NCBI RefSeq assembly: GCF_011761475.1
Contig: NZ_JAASRS010000001.1
Coordinates: forward strand, 1,860,001 to 1,924,000
Direction: 5' to 3'
Length of the DNA: 64,000 bases
Source: Saccharococcus thermophilus
Lineage (GTDB): Bacteria > Bacillota > Bacilli > Bacillales > Anoxybacillaceae
Notes under the pieces: model-generated
What the model was told of the DNA's origin: nothing
The model's input: only the letters and a program-made list of their open reading frames with translations
Databases searched by the model: none
Shown: positions 55,824 to 64,000 of the stretch, one piece after another
Position numbering within the stretch: the stretch's first letter is position 1
How the letters are laid out: the number at the start of each line of letters is the position of its first letter
Program-made: the position numbers and the translations under genes

Positions 55824-57925
55824 GCGTGCTTCACCTTTTCCTTTCGTATCTCTGGATATTCGATGCGCGAATGAAATACACCATTTAGCGTCTCACAAAG
55901 CGTGCGGGCAACGATTTCTAATTCTTTTAATGTAATATCACATTCATTCAATTGATTGTCTTGCAATCGATCCGCAATAATCGAGCGGACAATTTTTTCG
56001 ATTTTCTCCTTCGATGGATTGGAAAGCGAACGTACCGCCGCCTCGACGCTATCGGCAATGCTAACAATCGCTGCTTCTTTCGTTTGCGGCTTCGGCCCCG
56101 GGTAGCGAAATTCCTCCGGTGATGCATCACCTGTTTGCTGTAGCGCTTTATGGTAAAAATATTTTAATAGTGTCGTACCATGATGCTGTTCGGCAATATC
56201 AATGATTTCTCTCGGCATGCGATGCTTCTTTAACATCGCTACTCCATCCGCCACATGGGCAAGGATAATATTTTTGCTTAACTGCGGCGATAAATGATCA
56301 TGGGGATTGCCGCCGATTTGGTTTTCAATAAAATAGCGCGGCCGTTTCGTTTTTCCGATGTCATGGTAGTAGCAGGCGACACGCGCCAAAAGCCCGTTCG
56401 CTCCGATCGCTTCGCAAGCAGCTTCCGCTAAATTGGCAACCATGATACTATGATGGTACGTTCCCGGCGCTTCGGTTAAAATTTTGCGAAGCAGCGGGTG
56501 GTTCGGATTGGATAACTCGATTAATTTCATTGGCGACAAAATGCCGAATCCTGCTTCCAACACCGGCAACAGCCCAATCGTTAAAATTGACGAAAAAACG
56601 CCAGAGGCAAGCGCCATTAACAGAAACATTCCCATCTCCGAAAACGAATAATGGCCATTTTTCAGCAAAACCATGGCTAGCATCACAACGATATTGATAA
56701 ATGCGACAAATACCCCCGCCTGCCAAATTTTTGCCTTGCGCAACTGGCTAGACAAAAAGAAACTGCCTGCCAATCCGCCTGTTAGTAAGTAAATCGCCAA
56801 CGAGACTTGTATCGTGCCGTTTGCCCCTATTTCTTCATTAAACATCAAGCTTCCGCATACAGCGCAAAGAATGGCTGTCATCACCGCTATTCGCTCCCCA
56901 AGCAAGATGCGGACGAGCATGGCAGCGAAAGCGACCGGCACCAAATAGCCCGTGGAAATCGTATTCCCTTGCGGCAAAAGACGGACAAACACCATCATCA
57001 GCATAGTGATCGTAAATATTGTAGTGAATAGAAATAAATCCTTGTTTGTCCGTTCGCGTCCAAAGTAATAAACAATCGGAGAAAGCAAAAGTAACACCAA
57101 AAGGAAAAAGCCGATCAGCGGCTGGAAAGAACGGTCGTTTTGCAATAAACCGACAAGCTGCAGCTGGTGATAAATTTCATTCGTAATAAACTGCCCTTCC
57201 TCAGCAATCACTTGTCCTTGCAAAATTCTTACCGGCTTGATTTCATCCATCGCCTGTCTCCGCTTTTCTTCCGTAGCCGTCCGGTCGTAAATCACGTTTG
57301 GAATGATCGCCTGTTTGGTAAGCTTTGTAACAATTTCTTTTAATGGCTGCGAAAGCATAACGTACTTCAATTCATCCGTTACTTTCTCTCTTGCCTTGTC
57401 TAACTCCGATTGCGTAATCCGCTCCGCCATAATCGAATGGACGGCCGTTACCGCTGCTTCTTTCGCGTTTTTTATATCTTCTGGGGCTGCATGAAGCAAC
57501 GTTTTCCACTCATTGACCGACAAATAAGAAAACCATTCCGGCGGCAGCCGCTTCTGCAACGCATCCACCATGTCCGTTTGCGCTTCGCTCTCTTCTTTGG
57601 CCTTGGCTTGTATGTCCATAATCGTCGTAAATAAGGAAGAAATTAAATCGACGCGATTTTCCGCGTATTCCTTCTTTAATGTATAAACATCGGCTACTTT
57701 ATCTGCCGCTTCCCTTTTTAGTTTTTCCGTCGCCTCCTTATCTTCGATCGTAATCGGCGACCGAATTGTTTCTTTTGCGATGTCAAATAGGCGCAGTTCA
57801 TATTGGTGCGGCTTCACTTGCCAGTAAAGAACCGCAAACAGCATCAGCCCTAAAAACAAAAATAAAAGATAGCGGACAAAACGAACATGGCTCGTATGCT
57901 CTAGAAAAAAACGAATCCTTTCCAC
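55820..57925 (-). CDS. pgpH: PgpH-type HD-domain c-di-AMP phosphodiesterase (YqfF)
   Basis: Protein of 701 residues: N-terminal helix (about 19-37), extracytoplasmic 7TMR-HDED region (about 45-270), seven membrane helices (about 275-450) and a C-terminal HD domain with TYHHSIMVANLA and CYYHDIGKT. PgpH hydrolyses c-di-AMP in Listeria and Bacillus. Co-transcribed with ybeY. Confidence 0.94.
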   Translation of the reverse strand: MERIRFFLEHTSHVRFVRYLLFLFLGLMLFAVLYWQVKPHQYELRLFDIAKETIRSPITIEDKEATEKLKREAADKVADVYTLKKEYAENRVDLISSLFTTIMDIQAKAKEESEAQTDMVDALQKRLPPEWFSYLSVNEWKTLLHAAPEDIKNAKEAAVTAVHSIMAERITQSELDKAREKVTDELKYVMLSQPLKEIVTKLTKQAIIPNVIYDRTATEEKRRQAMDEIKPVRILQGQVIAEEGQFITNEIYHQLQLVGLLQNDRSFQPLIGFFLLVLLLLSPIVYYFGRERTNKDLFLFTTIFTITMLMMVFVRLLPQGNTISTGYLVPVAFAAMLVRILLGERIAVMTAILCAVCGSLMFNEEIGANGTIQVSLAIYLLTGGLAGSFFLSSQLRKAKIWQAGVFVAFINIVVMLAMVLLKNGHYSFSEMGMFLLMALASGVFSSILTIGLLPVLEAGFGILSPMKLIELSNPNHPLLRKILTEAPGTYHHSIMVANLAEAACEAIGANGLLARVACYYHDIGKTKRPRYFIENQIGGNPHDHLSPQLSKNIILAHVADGVAMLKKHRMPREIIDIAEQHHGTTLLKYFYHKALQQTGDASPEEFRYPGPKPQTKEAAIVSIADSVEAAVRSLSNPSKEKIEKIVRSIIADRLQDNQLNECDITLKELEIVARTLCETLNGVFHSRIEYPEIRKEKVKHA

Positions 57926-57980
57926 CGGTTTTTCCCCTCACTTTAAAGAAAAGACCCTGCGGAAAACGGGTCTTTTCACT

Positions 57981-58949
57981 CTATATGCCTGCTTGGTCAT
58001 ACGCTTCAATAATTTTCGCCACGAGCGGATGGCGCACTACATCCGATTGCTCGAGAAAAACAAATGAAACGCCATTAACGGTAGACAATATTTCTTTGGC
58101 TACGGCAAGTCCTGATTTTACTCCCTTCGGCAAATCCACTTGCGAAATATCGCCGGTAATCACCATTTTTGAACCAAATCCCAACCTTGTTAGGAACATT
58201 TTCATCTGTGCCGGGGTTGTGTTTTGCGCTTCGTCTAAAATGACAAAAGCATCTTCCAACGTTCTCCCGCGCATGTAAGCAAGCGGGGCAATCTCGATCG
58301 TTCCGCGCTCAATGAGGCGCTGCGTGTGGTCTACTCCTAATACATCATGCAGCGCATCATAAAGCGGGCGCAAATATGGATCTACTTTTTCTTTTAAATC
58401 TCCCGGTAAAAATCCTAAACTTTCTCCCGCCTCCACCGCCGGACGGGTCAGAATAATGCGTTTCACTTGCCCATTTTTTAGCGCACGAACAGCCATGACC
58501 ACCGCCAGATATGTTTTCCCGGTTCCGGCTGGACCGATTCCGAACACAAGATCGTGCTGCTTGATGGCGGTTACGTAGTGCCGCTGTCCTAACGTTTTGA
58601 CGCGAATCGATTTTCCTTTTACATTTTTCGTTATTTCTTCCTCATATAAGCTGATCAAATAGTCGAGCGCTCCTTTTTTCGCTAACTGCACCGCATACAT
58701 CACATCCCGTTCGCTAACTGCAATTCCTTTGCGGATGATGATCAATAAGTGGCGCAACAGGTCGTCAACAAGCTGTACCTGCTCGGGAGTACCGGAAACG
58801 CTCACAGTTTCCCCTCTTGTGACAATGGAAACCCCTAATTCCTCTTCCAATCGTTTGAGATGGGCATCATGAATACCGAACAGGGCAATTGCTTCGTTTG
58901 CGTTTTCCAATTGTTGACTAATCGTTACAAACTCCTCTGACATCCTCAA
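57981..58949 (-). CDS. phoH: PhoH-like ATPase
   Basis: Cytoplasmic P-loop ATPase of 322 residues with an N-terminal KH-like part (about 1-110), Walker A GPAGTGKTYLA, LTRPAVEAGE, Walker B FVILDEAQN and ITGDISQVDLP. The PhoH/PhoL family is often next to ybeY and is linked to RNA metabolism. It overlaps the yqfD stop by 4 nt. Confidence 0.94.
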   Translation of the reverse strand: MRMSEEFVTISQQLENANEAIALFGIHDAHLKRLEEELGVSIVTRGETVSVSGTPEQVQLVDDLLRHLLIIIRKGIAVSERDVMYAVQLAKKGALDYLISLYEEEITKNVKGKSIRVKTLGQRHYVTAIKQHDLVFGIGPAGTGKTYLAVVMAVRALKNGQVKRIILTRPAVEAGESLGFLPGDLKEKVDPYLRPLYDALHDVLGVDHTQRLIERGTIEIAPLAYMRGRTLEDAFVILDEAQNTTPAQMKMFLTRLGFGSKMVITGDISQVDLPKGVKSGLAVAKEILSTVNGVSFVFLEQSDVVRHPLVAKIIEAYDQAGI

Positions 58950-60133
58950 TCTCCTTGAACGATAGGTTGTGGTATTGCAATATTTTCAATCACTTGATAA
59001 TGCAATTCTACCCTTACTTTATCATTCTCTTTCGTCTGATGCAAAACTTTTTCACCTTTTATGGAAGCATCATCGGGCAGTTTTTCTTTTAATTCCTCAC
59101 GGGCAAGTTCCTTCGCCTTCGCAAACGCTTCGTCCCACGTATAGCGTCGCTTTACTTCCGCTGTCTCCCGGAAAATGACGCGCTCGTAATATAAGGGCAA
59201 GTCCCATCGCAAAAAACGAAACGGCCTTTTCTGCACATCGATTTCATAATTCGTAAACTTCGGCTTTTGCCATCCCCATATTGGAATGGAAATATTCCCG
59301 ATCGTTATATAATGTTTTTCCATATATTTTCCCGTTAATACGCGAAATGTCGCATGAAGCGGCAGGACAACGGTAGACTTGTACCATGTTTCGCCAAAAA
59401 CTTTTCCCCTCGCCGGCACTAATTTTGTTTTCCCCTCTTTTCCGATCATTCCGGACACAAGCAGCTGTCCTTTCGTAACATGGTCATGAACGGAAACGAT
59501 CGGTTGCCCTTCTTCGACAAACATATCTGTAATAATCGCCTTCTTTTTCGCCACTAAATGACGCGCCCCTATTGGTTTAGGCTCGTCGGGCTGTTCTTTT
59601 TCCGCCACCCGAAAATAAAGCGTCGTCCCTTTCAGCTCTACGCCGACCCATGTAATTGCATCAATGCGGTCGGTTAGCTTTTTTTGGATCGTTTCCGGGT
59701 CATCGATAAGAAATTGAAACGCTCCTTCTTCCACTCCCATTTGTTTCAATTCTTTCGATATGCGATATTCTGTTTCCGGCTTTGCTCCTTTGATTTCAAT
59801 CCTCCATATCATATTGGAAAGCAAAAAGACAATAGTGAAAAATAGACACATGCCGACTAAAAACCCCGTGTTCGTTACTGCTTTCCGCAAAAAAAATGGA
59901 AAACCTGTTTTTTCTACAAAATAAAGTTTGCACTCGCTTCTTCGGGCGACAATGCGCAAACGCTTCACATCGCTTAGCTTAATAAAAAACGTCGCAATAT
60001 GATCGCTATGCTTTTTCACATTCCAAATGGCAATATCATTGCGCACACACGCGTTAAGCAATCGTTCCACACCTTTGCCTTTGGCTTTCACCCTTACGCT
60101 GCCGATCAGTACGTTCATCCATTGGTTTTTCAT
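58946..60133 (-). CDS. yqfD: Sporulation protein YqfD
   Basis: Protein of 395 residues with a single membrane helix at about 87-107 and a large outer domain (about 110-395) with WVGVELKGTTLYFRVAEKE. It is homologous to YqfD, whose B. subtilis gene is in the sigma-E regulon and needed for efficient sporulation. The ATG at 60133 follows GGGAGGAAAGGCG. yqfC lies 21 nt upstream. Confidence 0.9.
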   Translation of the reverse strand: MKNQWMNVLIGSVRVKAKGKGVERLLNACVRNDIAIWNVKKHSDHIATFFIKLSDVKRLRIVARRSECKLYFVEKTGFPFFLRKAVTNTGFLVGMCLFFTIVFLLSNMIWRIEIKGAKPETEYRISKELKQMGVEEGAFQFLIDDPETIQKKLTDRIDAITWVGVELKGTTLYFRVAEKEQPDEPKPIGARHLVAKKKAIITDMFVEEGQPIVSVHDHVTKGQLLVSGMIGKEGKTKLVPARGKVFGETWYKSTVVLPLHATFRVLTGKYMEKHYITIGNISIPIWGWQKPKFTNYEIDVQKRPFRFLRWDLPLYYERVIFRETAEVKRRYTWDEAFAKAKELAREELKEKLPDDASIKGEKVLHQTKENDKVRVELHYQVIENIAIPQPIVQGD

Positions 60134-60154
60134 CGCCTTTCCTCCCATGAACCG

Positions 60155-60439
60155 TTATTCATCTATATAAATCACTTGGCTGATTTTCCCTTCCAATAAA
60201 ATTTCTTCTGGCAAAATCGTTTTGATGACAAACTTTTCGCCGCGGACGAGGAGTTGCCCTTGCTTTAAAAGGAGGCGCAGTTCTTTATCGCTAAACGTCA
60301 ATAGTCCCTGGTGATTTTCAATATAAATATGTATTTGCCCAACCATTGTAATGCGGGGAAGATCCATCATAATATCAGCGGGAAGCTCCAATTTATCGGT
60401 TATCCATCTTTTCATCTGCTGGCGCCACTTTTTCACCAT
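60155..60439 (-). CDS. yqfC: Sporulation protein YqfC
   Basis: Protein of 94 residues in the YabP/YqfC family (MDLPRITMVGQIHIYIENHQGLLTFSD), a sporulation protein with a beta-rich fold, expressed with YqfD under sigma E in B. subtilis. The ATG follows AAGGGGG, which is itself the 3' arm of a strong hairpin, so initiation should depend on where the transcript begins. Confidence 0.9.
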   Translation of the reverse strand: MVKKWRQQMKRWITDKLELPADIMMDLPRITMVGQIHIYIENHQGLLTFSDKELRLLLKQGQLLVRGEKFVIKTILPEEILLEGKISQVIYIDE

Positions 60440-60446
60440 AAAAAAG

Positions 60447-60486
60447 AACCCCCTTTCATCTCATATGTATGAGATGAAAAGGGGTT
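60447..60486 (-). terminator. Terminator-like hairpin hiding the yqfC ribosome site
   Basis: On the minus strand an 18-bp stem (AACCCCTTTTCATCTCAT with its complement, one G-U pair), a 4-nt loop and then CTTTTTTATG. The 3' arm ends in AAAGGGGGTT, the yqfC Shine-Dalgarno. Confidence 0.75.
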
Positions 60487-60491
60487 ATAGC
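60464..60491 (-). promoter_or_regulatory. Sigma-E-like promoter of yqfC-yqfD
   Basis: Minus-strand GCTATAA, 13-nt spacer, CATACATA, resembling sigma-E elements (an ATA-containing -35 and CATACA-type -10). The -10 falls at the loop of the hairpin above, so transcripts starting here lack the 5' arm. Confidence 0.5.
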
Positions 60492-60509
60492 ACCTGTTTT
60501 GAAAAAACA

Positions 60510-60538
60510 AAGGGTGCTCCGCCATACGGAGCACCCTG
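60510..60538 (-). terminator. Terminator of yqeY
   Basis: GGGTGCTCCG / CGGAGCACCC stem followed by TTTGTTTTTTC on the minus strand, directly after the yqeY stop. Confidence 0.88.
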
Positions 60539-60542
60539 TTCA

Positions 60543-60992
60543 TCATTGCGAAAGTTGTTGTTGGACAAGTTTATTGACGAGAGAGCCATCCGCTTTTCCT
60601 TTTACTTTCGGCATGATCGCTCCCATCACTTTCCCCATATCCGCTTTTGAGGAAGCCCCTACTTCGGCAATCGTCTGCTTGATGATTTCCAAGAGCTCTT
60701 CCTCTGTGAATGGCTTTGGCATATATGATTGAACAATTTCCAGTTCCACCTTTGTTTTTTCCACAAGGTCGGCACGGCCAGCGTTTTCGAATTCTTGGAG
60801 GGAGTCTTTACGCTGCTTTAATTCGCGAGAAAGAACGGTTAGCTCTTCGTCTTCCGATAATTCGCCTTTGTTAAGTTTAATCGCTTCGTTTTGCAACGCC
60901 GCTTTCAACATGCGAAGAACGGAGAGTTTCTCTTTTTCTCTGTTTTTCATCGCCTGCTTCATATCGTTATTTAAACGATCGAGAAGACTCAT
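60543..60992 (-). CDS. yqeY: YqeY, GatB/YqeY-domain protein
   Basis: Protein of 149 residues made wholly of the GatB/YqeY helical domain ([22 protein letters not shown] at the N-terminus; [22 protein letters not shown] at the C-terminus), which resembles the tail of the Asp/Glu-tRNA amidotransferase GatB. Probably tRNA-related; exact role unknown. It follows rpsU by 14 nt. Confidence 0.92.
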   Translation of the reverse strand: MSLLDRLNNDMKQAMKNREKEKLSVLRMLKAALQNEAIKLNKGELSEDEELTVLSRELKQRKDSLQEFENAGRADLVEKTKVELEIVQSYMPKPFTEEELLEIIKQTIAEVGASSKADMGKVMGAIMPKVKGKADGSLVNKLVQQQLSQ

Positions 60993-61006
60993 ATATACAC
61001 CCTCTT

Positions 61007-61180
61007 TTAATGTTTGCGCTTTCTAGCCGCTTCAGACTTTTTCTTCCGTCTGACGCTTGGCTTTTCATAAAATTCGCGCTTTCTTACTTCTTGCAGTGTA
61101 CCTGTTTTGGAAACGGCACGCTTGAAGCGACGAAGAGCGTCGTCAATCGATTCGTTTTTGCGAACGATGGTTTTTGACAT
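61007..61180 (-). CDS. rpsU: 30S ribosomal protein S21
   Basis: Protein of 57 residues, [19 protein letters not shown] ... [14 protein letters not shown], very basic at its C-terminus and complete. The ATG at 61180 follows GGAGGGAAGTAGG. Operon with yqeY, as in B. subtilis. Confidence 0.95.
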   Translation of the reverse strand: MSKTIVRKNESIDDALRRFKRAVSKTGTLQEVRKREFYEKPSVRRKKKSEAARKRKH

Positions 61181-61332
61181 CCTACTTCCCTCCCTCCGAG
61201 CAACAACCATTACATTTTGTTACTATGCGTGTACTTGTCAATTATAATACATGCTCGCGCCAAAGGTCAATAAAAAACTGTCATTGTTATCCTTCCTTGC
61301 CCATACAAATAAGATGAAAGGGGGAAGGACAA

Positions 61333-62265
61333 GTGGTGCAAATACTCATTTGGTTCTCTGTATATACCGGTATTTTTCTTCTTGGCATGTTTATGATGAA
61401 AGCGGGATTCTACGCTTTATCCGGACACCGTCTGAAGCGGTGGCTATTACGCTTTACAAACACCCCATGGCAAGGATTTCTTACCGGGACAGTGACTACC
61501 GGCCTTATGCAAAGCAGCTCTGCCGTGATGGTCATTACAGTGGGGCTCGTCTCCACCGGATACCTTACATTCCGGCAATCGATCGGCATCATTTTGGGGA
61601 GCAATATCGGCTCTACCATCACGACAGAAATCATGACGCTTCACGTCGGCGACAACGCCATTCCATTGCTTTTCATTGGCGTGATTCTTGTCTTTTTTGG
61701 GCGTTACCGTCCTGCCTATAGCATAGGAATGATTCTGGTCGGACTCGCTTCTTTATTTTTTGCCATGAACGGGTTTAGCCAATTGGCAAAGCCTCTAGCC
61801 GCTTATCCGATCATTGACGAATGGCTGAAAAAGACTGCCCATTCTCCTTTTATCGGAATAATGATCGGCATCATTTTTACAGCCATGATCCATTCAAGTG
61901 CGGCAACGATCGGCATTGCAATGGGTTTTTTAAATGAGCATTTATTAACCTTGCCAGCCGGCATTGCCATTTTGCTTGGCGCGAATATCGGCTCCTGTGT
62001 AACCGGCCTTCTTGCCAGCATCGGCTCCACCTATGAAGCGAAATTAACCGCGTATACTCATTTATGGTTTAATGTCGTTGGCGTTGTCATCTTTTCTTTT
62101 TTTATCGGCCCGCTCGCCTCCATAGCAAGCAGGTTGAGCACTTCTCCAGACGTACAGTTGGCCCATATCAGCGTCCTGTTTAACGTCATTTGTTCGCTAG
62201 CGGCGCTGCCATTTACCCGTTGGATCGAAGCGGCTATATTATTTTTCCACGGCAGGCGTCCTTAA
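61333..62265 (+). CDS. Na/Pi-cotransporter family protein (YqeW-like)
   Basis: Protein of 310 residues with about eight helices and two inverted repeats bearing the substrate signature [14 protein letters not shown] (about 55-70) and [14 protein letters not shown] (about 180-195), plus [11 protein letters not shown] and [10 protein letters not shown]. These are hallmarks of the Na/Pi cotransporter family (B. subtilis YqeW). Start is GTG with AAAGGGGGAAGGA. It may import phosphate alongside Pst or move another anion. Its stop overlaps that of deoC. Confidence 0.88.
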   Translation: MVQILIWFSVYTGIFLLGMFMMKAGFYALSGHRLKRWLLRFTNTPWQGFLTGTVTTGLMQSSSAVMVITVGLVSTGYLTFRQSIGIILGSNIGSTITTEIMTLHVGDNAIPLLFIGVILVFFGRYRPAYSIGMILVGLASLFFAMNGFSQLAKPLAAYPIIDEWLKKTAHSPFIGIMIGIIFTAMIHSSAATIGIAMGFLNEHLLTLPAGIAILLGANIGSCVTGLLASIGSTYEAKLTAYTHLWFNVVGVVIFSFFIGPLASIASRLSTSPDVQLAHISVLFNVICSLAALPFTRWIEAAILFFHGRRP

Positions 62266-62933
62266 TAATCAGTGCGTGTCGTTTTTCCTTCGACGATCGC
62301 TACGCCGGAACTTGTCCCGATGCGCGTGGCCCCTGCTTGTATCATGGCGTTTGCGCTTTGCACGTCACGGACGCCACCGGAGGCTTTCACACCGATGTTT
62401 GGTCCGACTGTTTTGCGCATTAAAGCCACATCTTCGACTGTCGCACCGCCGGTAGAAAAACCGGTCGACGTTTTGACATAATCCGCGCCTGCTTTAACGG
62501 CGAGCTGGCAGGCGCGGACTTTTTCTTCTTCGGTAAGGAGACACGCTTCAATAATCACTTTCACAAGCGCTTTTCCTTTTGCTGCGTCGACAACGGCGCG
62601 GATATCTCGTTCCACAAGCTCATCGTTTCCATCTTTCAGCGCGCCGATATTGATCACCATATCGACTTCTGCCGCCCCATTTTCAATCGCGTTTTTTGCT
62701 TCGAACGCTTTTGTTTCCGGCGTATTGGCTCCGAGCGGAAAGCCGATTACCGTACATACTTTCACATCCGTGCCTTTTAACAATTCGGCCGCGGTTGCCA
62801 CCCATGTTGGATTGACGCAGACGGAAGCAAATCCGTATTGTTTTGCCTCCTCGCACAACTTCACAATTTGCTCCCTTGTTGTATCCGCTTTCAGCAACGT
62901 ATGATCAATCATTTTTGCAATGTTTTTTTCCAT
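62262..62933 (-). CDS. deoC: Deoxyribose-phosphate aldolase DeoC
   Basis: Class I aldolase of 223 residues splitting 2-deoxyribose-5-phosphate to acetaldehyde and glyceraldehyde-3-phosphate. Schiff-base Lys in [13 protein letters not shown], catalytic Lys in VKASGGVRD, plus [11 protein letters not shown] and [14 protein letters not shown]. The ATG at 62933 is the family start; the frame extends to 62975 without need. Confidence 0.95.
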   Translation of the reverse strand: MEKNIAKMIDHTLLKADTTREQIVKLCEEAKQYGFASVCVNPTWVATAAELLKGTDVKVCTVIGFPLGANTPETKAFEAKNAIENGAAEVDMVINIGALKDGNDELVERDIRAVVDAAKGKALVKVIIEACLLTEEEKVRACQLAVKAGADYVKTSTGFSTGGATVEDVALMRKTVGPNIGVKASGGVRDVQSANAMIQAGATRIGTSSGVAIVEGKTTRTDY

Positions 62934-63038
62934 CTTAACAAATCTCCCTTCACAAGCCATATAGAAGTCTGACATCTATCATCATACCATTACTTCCTCA
63001 AAAAAGCTAGTTTACACCACTTTTATTATAAACAAAAA

Positions 63039-63062
63039 ACCCAGCTGCAATAGCTGGGTTAT
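63039..63062 (-). terminator. Terminator of mtaB
   Basis: AACCCAGC / GCTGGGTT stem followed by TTTTTGTTT on the minus strand, at the mtaB stop codon. Confidence 0.85.
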
Positions 63063-64000
63063 GAGCTTAATTTTACGGATTGAGGGGCGCCGTCGGTAAC
63101 AACGCGGACAAATTCCCCTTCATTATACGGATATCCGGCTTTTGTAATTTTTACTTTGACGATTTCGCCGATCATTTCTTCGGTAGCCGGGAATTTCACT
63201 TTTAGATAGTTATCGGTGTAGCCCATATACAGGTCGCTTTCCGGATTTTCTTTGTCGCGCTCTTCCGGAATCACTTCCAGCACTTGCCCTTCAAATTGCG
63301 AGGCGTATTCTTTCGCCAATTGGTCGGACAGCGCAATTAAGCGGCGGACGCGGTCATGTTTTACTTCCTCGTCCACTTGATTTGGCATGCGCGCGGCCGG
63401 CGTGCCTGTCCGTTTGGAATACGGGAAGACGTGGAGTTCGGAAAAACGCTGTTCGCGCACAAAGTTGTATGTTTCCATAAACTCTTCTTCCGTTTCGCCC
63501 GGGAATCCGACGATCACGTCCGATGTAATCGCCAGTTCAGGGAACACTTCACGCAGACGTGCTAGCCGCTCGGCAAAAAATTCGGTTGTGTATTTGCGGC
63601 GCATCCGTTTTAATACGGTATTGGAGCCCGATTGAAGCGGAATATGCAAATGGCGCACGATCTTATCGGAACGGCGGAGCACGTCGATCACTTCGTCGGT
63701 AATTTGGCTCGCTTCAATCGATGAAATGCGAAGCCGTTTCAGACCGACAACTTGCTCGTCCAAATCGCGGAGCAGCGCAGCGAAGCTGTAGTCTTTCAAA
63801 TCGGTACCGTAACCGCCTGTATGAATGCCCGTTAACACAATTTCTTTATAACCGGCGTCGACCAGCTGCTGTGCCTGGCGGATGATTTCTTTCGGATCGC
63901 GGGAACGCATTAATCCGCGCGCCCATGGAATAATGCAAAACGTGCAAAAGTTATTGCATCCTTCTTGAATTTTTAAAGAGGCACGCGTCCGGTCGCTAAA
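63059..64000 (-). CDS. mtaB: tRNA t6A37 methylthiotransferase MtaB (partial)
   Basis: Radical-SAM enzyme (YqeV family) turning t6A37 into ms2t6A37. The frame stays open to the window edge, where the cluster motif CNNFCTFCIIPWARG lies (about 63920-63960). Downstream are GIHTGGYG, SSIEASQI, HIPLQSG, SDVIVGFPGETEEEF and a C-terminal TRAM domain (VLEVIPEE ... VRVVTDG). The N-terminal UPF0004 domain lies outside the window; 313 residues are visible. Confidence 0.94.
   Translation of the reverse strand, partial: FSDRTRASLKIQEGCNNFCTFCIIPWARGLMRSRDPKEIIRQAQQLVDAGYKEIVLTGIHTGGYGTDLKDYSFAALLRDLDEQVVGLKRLRISSIEASQITDEVIDVLRRSDKIVRHLHIPLQSGSNTVLKRMRRKYTTEFFAERLARLREVFPELAITSDVIVGFPGETEEEFMETYNFVREQRFSELHVFPYSKRTGTPAARMPNQVDEEVKHDRVRRLIALSDQLAKEYASQFEGQVLEVIPEERDKENPESDLYMGYTDNYLKVKFPATEEMIGEIVKVKITKAGYPYNEGEFVRVVTDGAPQSVKLSS

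Noticed and set aside
57766-58278. 170-residue plus-strand frame opposite pgpH/phoH
   Set aside because: Antisense shadow with no ribosome site; it also crosses the intergenic gap between two confident genes.

Overview
The window is chromosomal DNA from a low-to-moderate-GC, spore-forming, competent member of the Bacillaceae. Gene order follows the Bacillus subtilis comG / yqg / yqf / sigA-dnaG / yqeV region almost throughout. Protein wording (SpoVAF-like, YqfC/YqfD, SigA, Zur, CcpN) and abundant insertion sequences point to Geobacillus or Parageobacillus. This is inference from family knowledge, not from a database search.

Layout. 1-3157 (minus): comGA-GB-GC-GD-GE and the first codons of comGF, with a divergent cysteine-rich HTH regulator at 3356-4054. 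4.4-6.1 kb: an IS110/IS1111-type element with a long noncoding tail. 6.1-18.9 kb: the yqg block (yqgY, a COG1565-type methyltransferase, yqgX, yqgW, yqgT, glcK, yqgQ, gluP, a HAD phosphatase, a DUF92 protein, yqgN, rpmG), plus a SpoVAF-like germination gene and an unknown anchored protein not expected here from B. subtilis. 18.9-32.3 kb: a rearranged phosphate/cell-wall block. pstB stands alone beside a nested pair of insertion sequences (IS256-like inside IS1634-like), followed by pbpA, yqgE, sodA, a broken chemotaxis receptor, a DUF1189 gene and pstA-pstC-pstS. 32.4-49.1 kb: yqfZ, ispG, yqfX, yqfW, the zinc-uptake operon znuC-znuB-zur with a Zur box, yqfU, yqfT, nfo, cshB, yqfQ, ispH, yqfO-trmK, cccA, sigA, dnaG and yqxD. 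49.3-50.7 kb: an IS701/IS4-like element with perfect target repeats. 50.8-64 kb: yqfL (carrying an in-frame amber), ccpN, recO, yqzL, era, cdd, dgkA, ybeY, pgpH, phoH, yqfD-yqfC, yqeY, rpsU, a Na/Pi-cotransporter homologue, deoC and partial mtaB.

How the parts fit. Most genes are housekeeping: translation and ribosome assembly (rpmG, rpsU, ybeY, era, trmK, mtaB), DNA replication and repair (dnaG, recO, nfo), isoprenoid synthesis (ispG, ispH), envelope functions (pbpA, dgkA, gluP), metal and phosphate uptake (znuCB-zur, pst), sporulation (yqfC/D, SpoVAF-like) and competence (comG).

The most informative observations are lesions and regulatory architecture. (1) A PhoP-type box is separated from pstB by an insertion whose 6-bp target repeat touches the box, while pstS keeps its own box. 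(2) yqfL has an in-frame amber followed by an otherwise intact C-terminus. (3) ccpN has either an ATC start or a 1-nt frameshift. (4) The sporulation gene yqfC lies behind a terminator-like hairpin whose loop contains a sigma-E-like -10. (5) The IS110-type element has a candidate guide-RNA region and an RBS-occluding hairpin. (6) There is a possible small C-rich RNA at about 7.6 kb. I found no CRISPR array, tRNA, rRNA, prophage or clearly novel multi-gene system.
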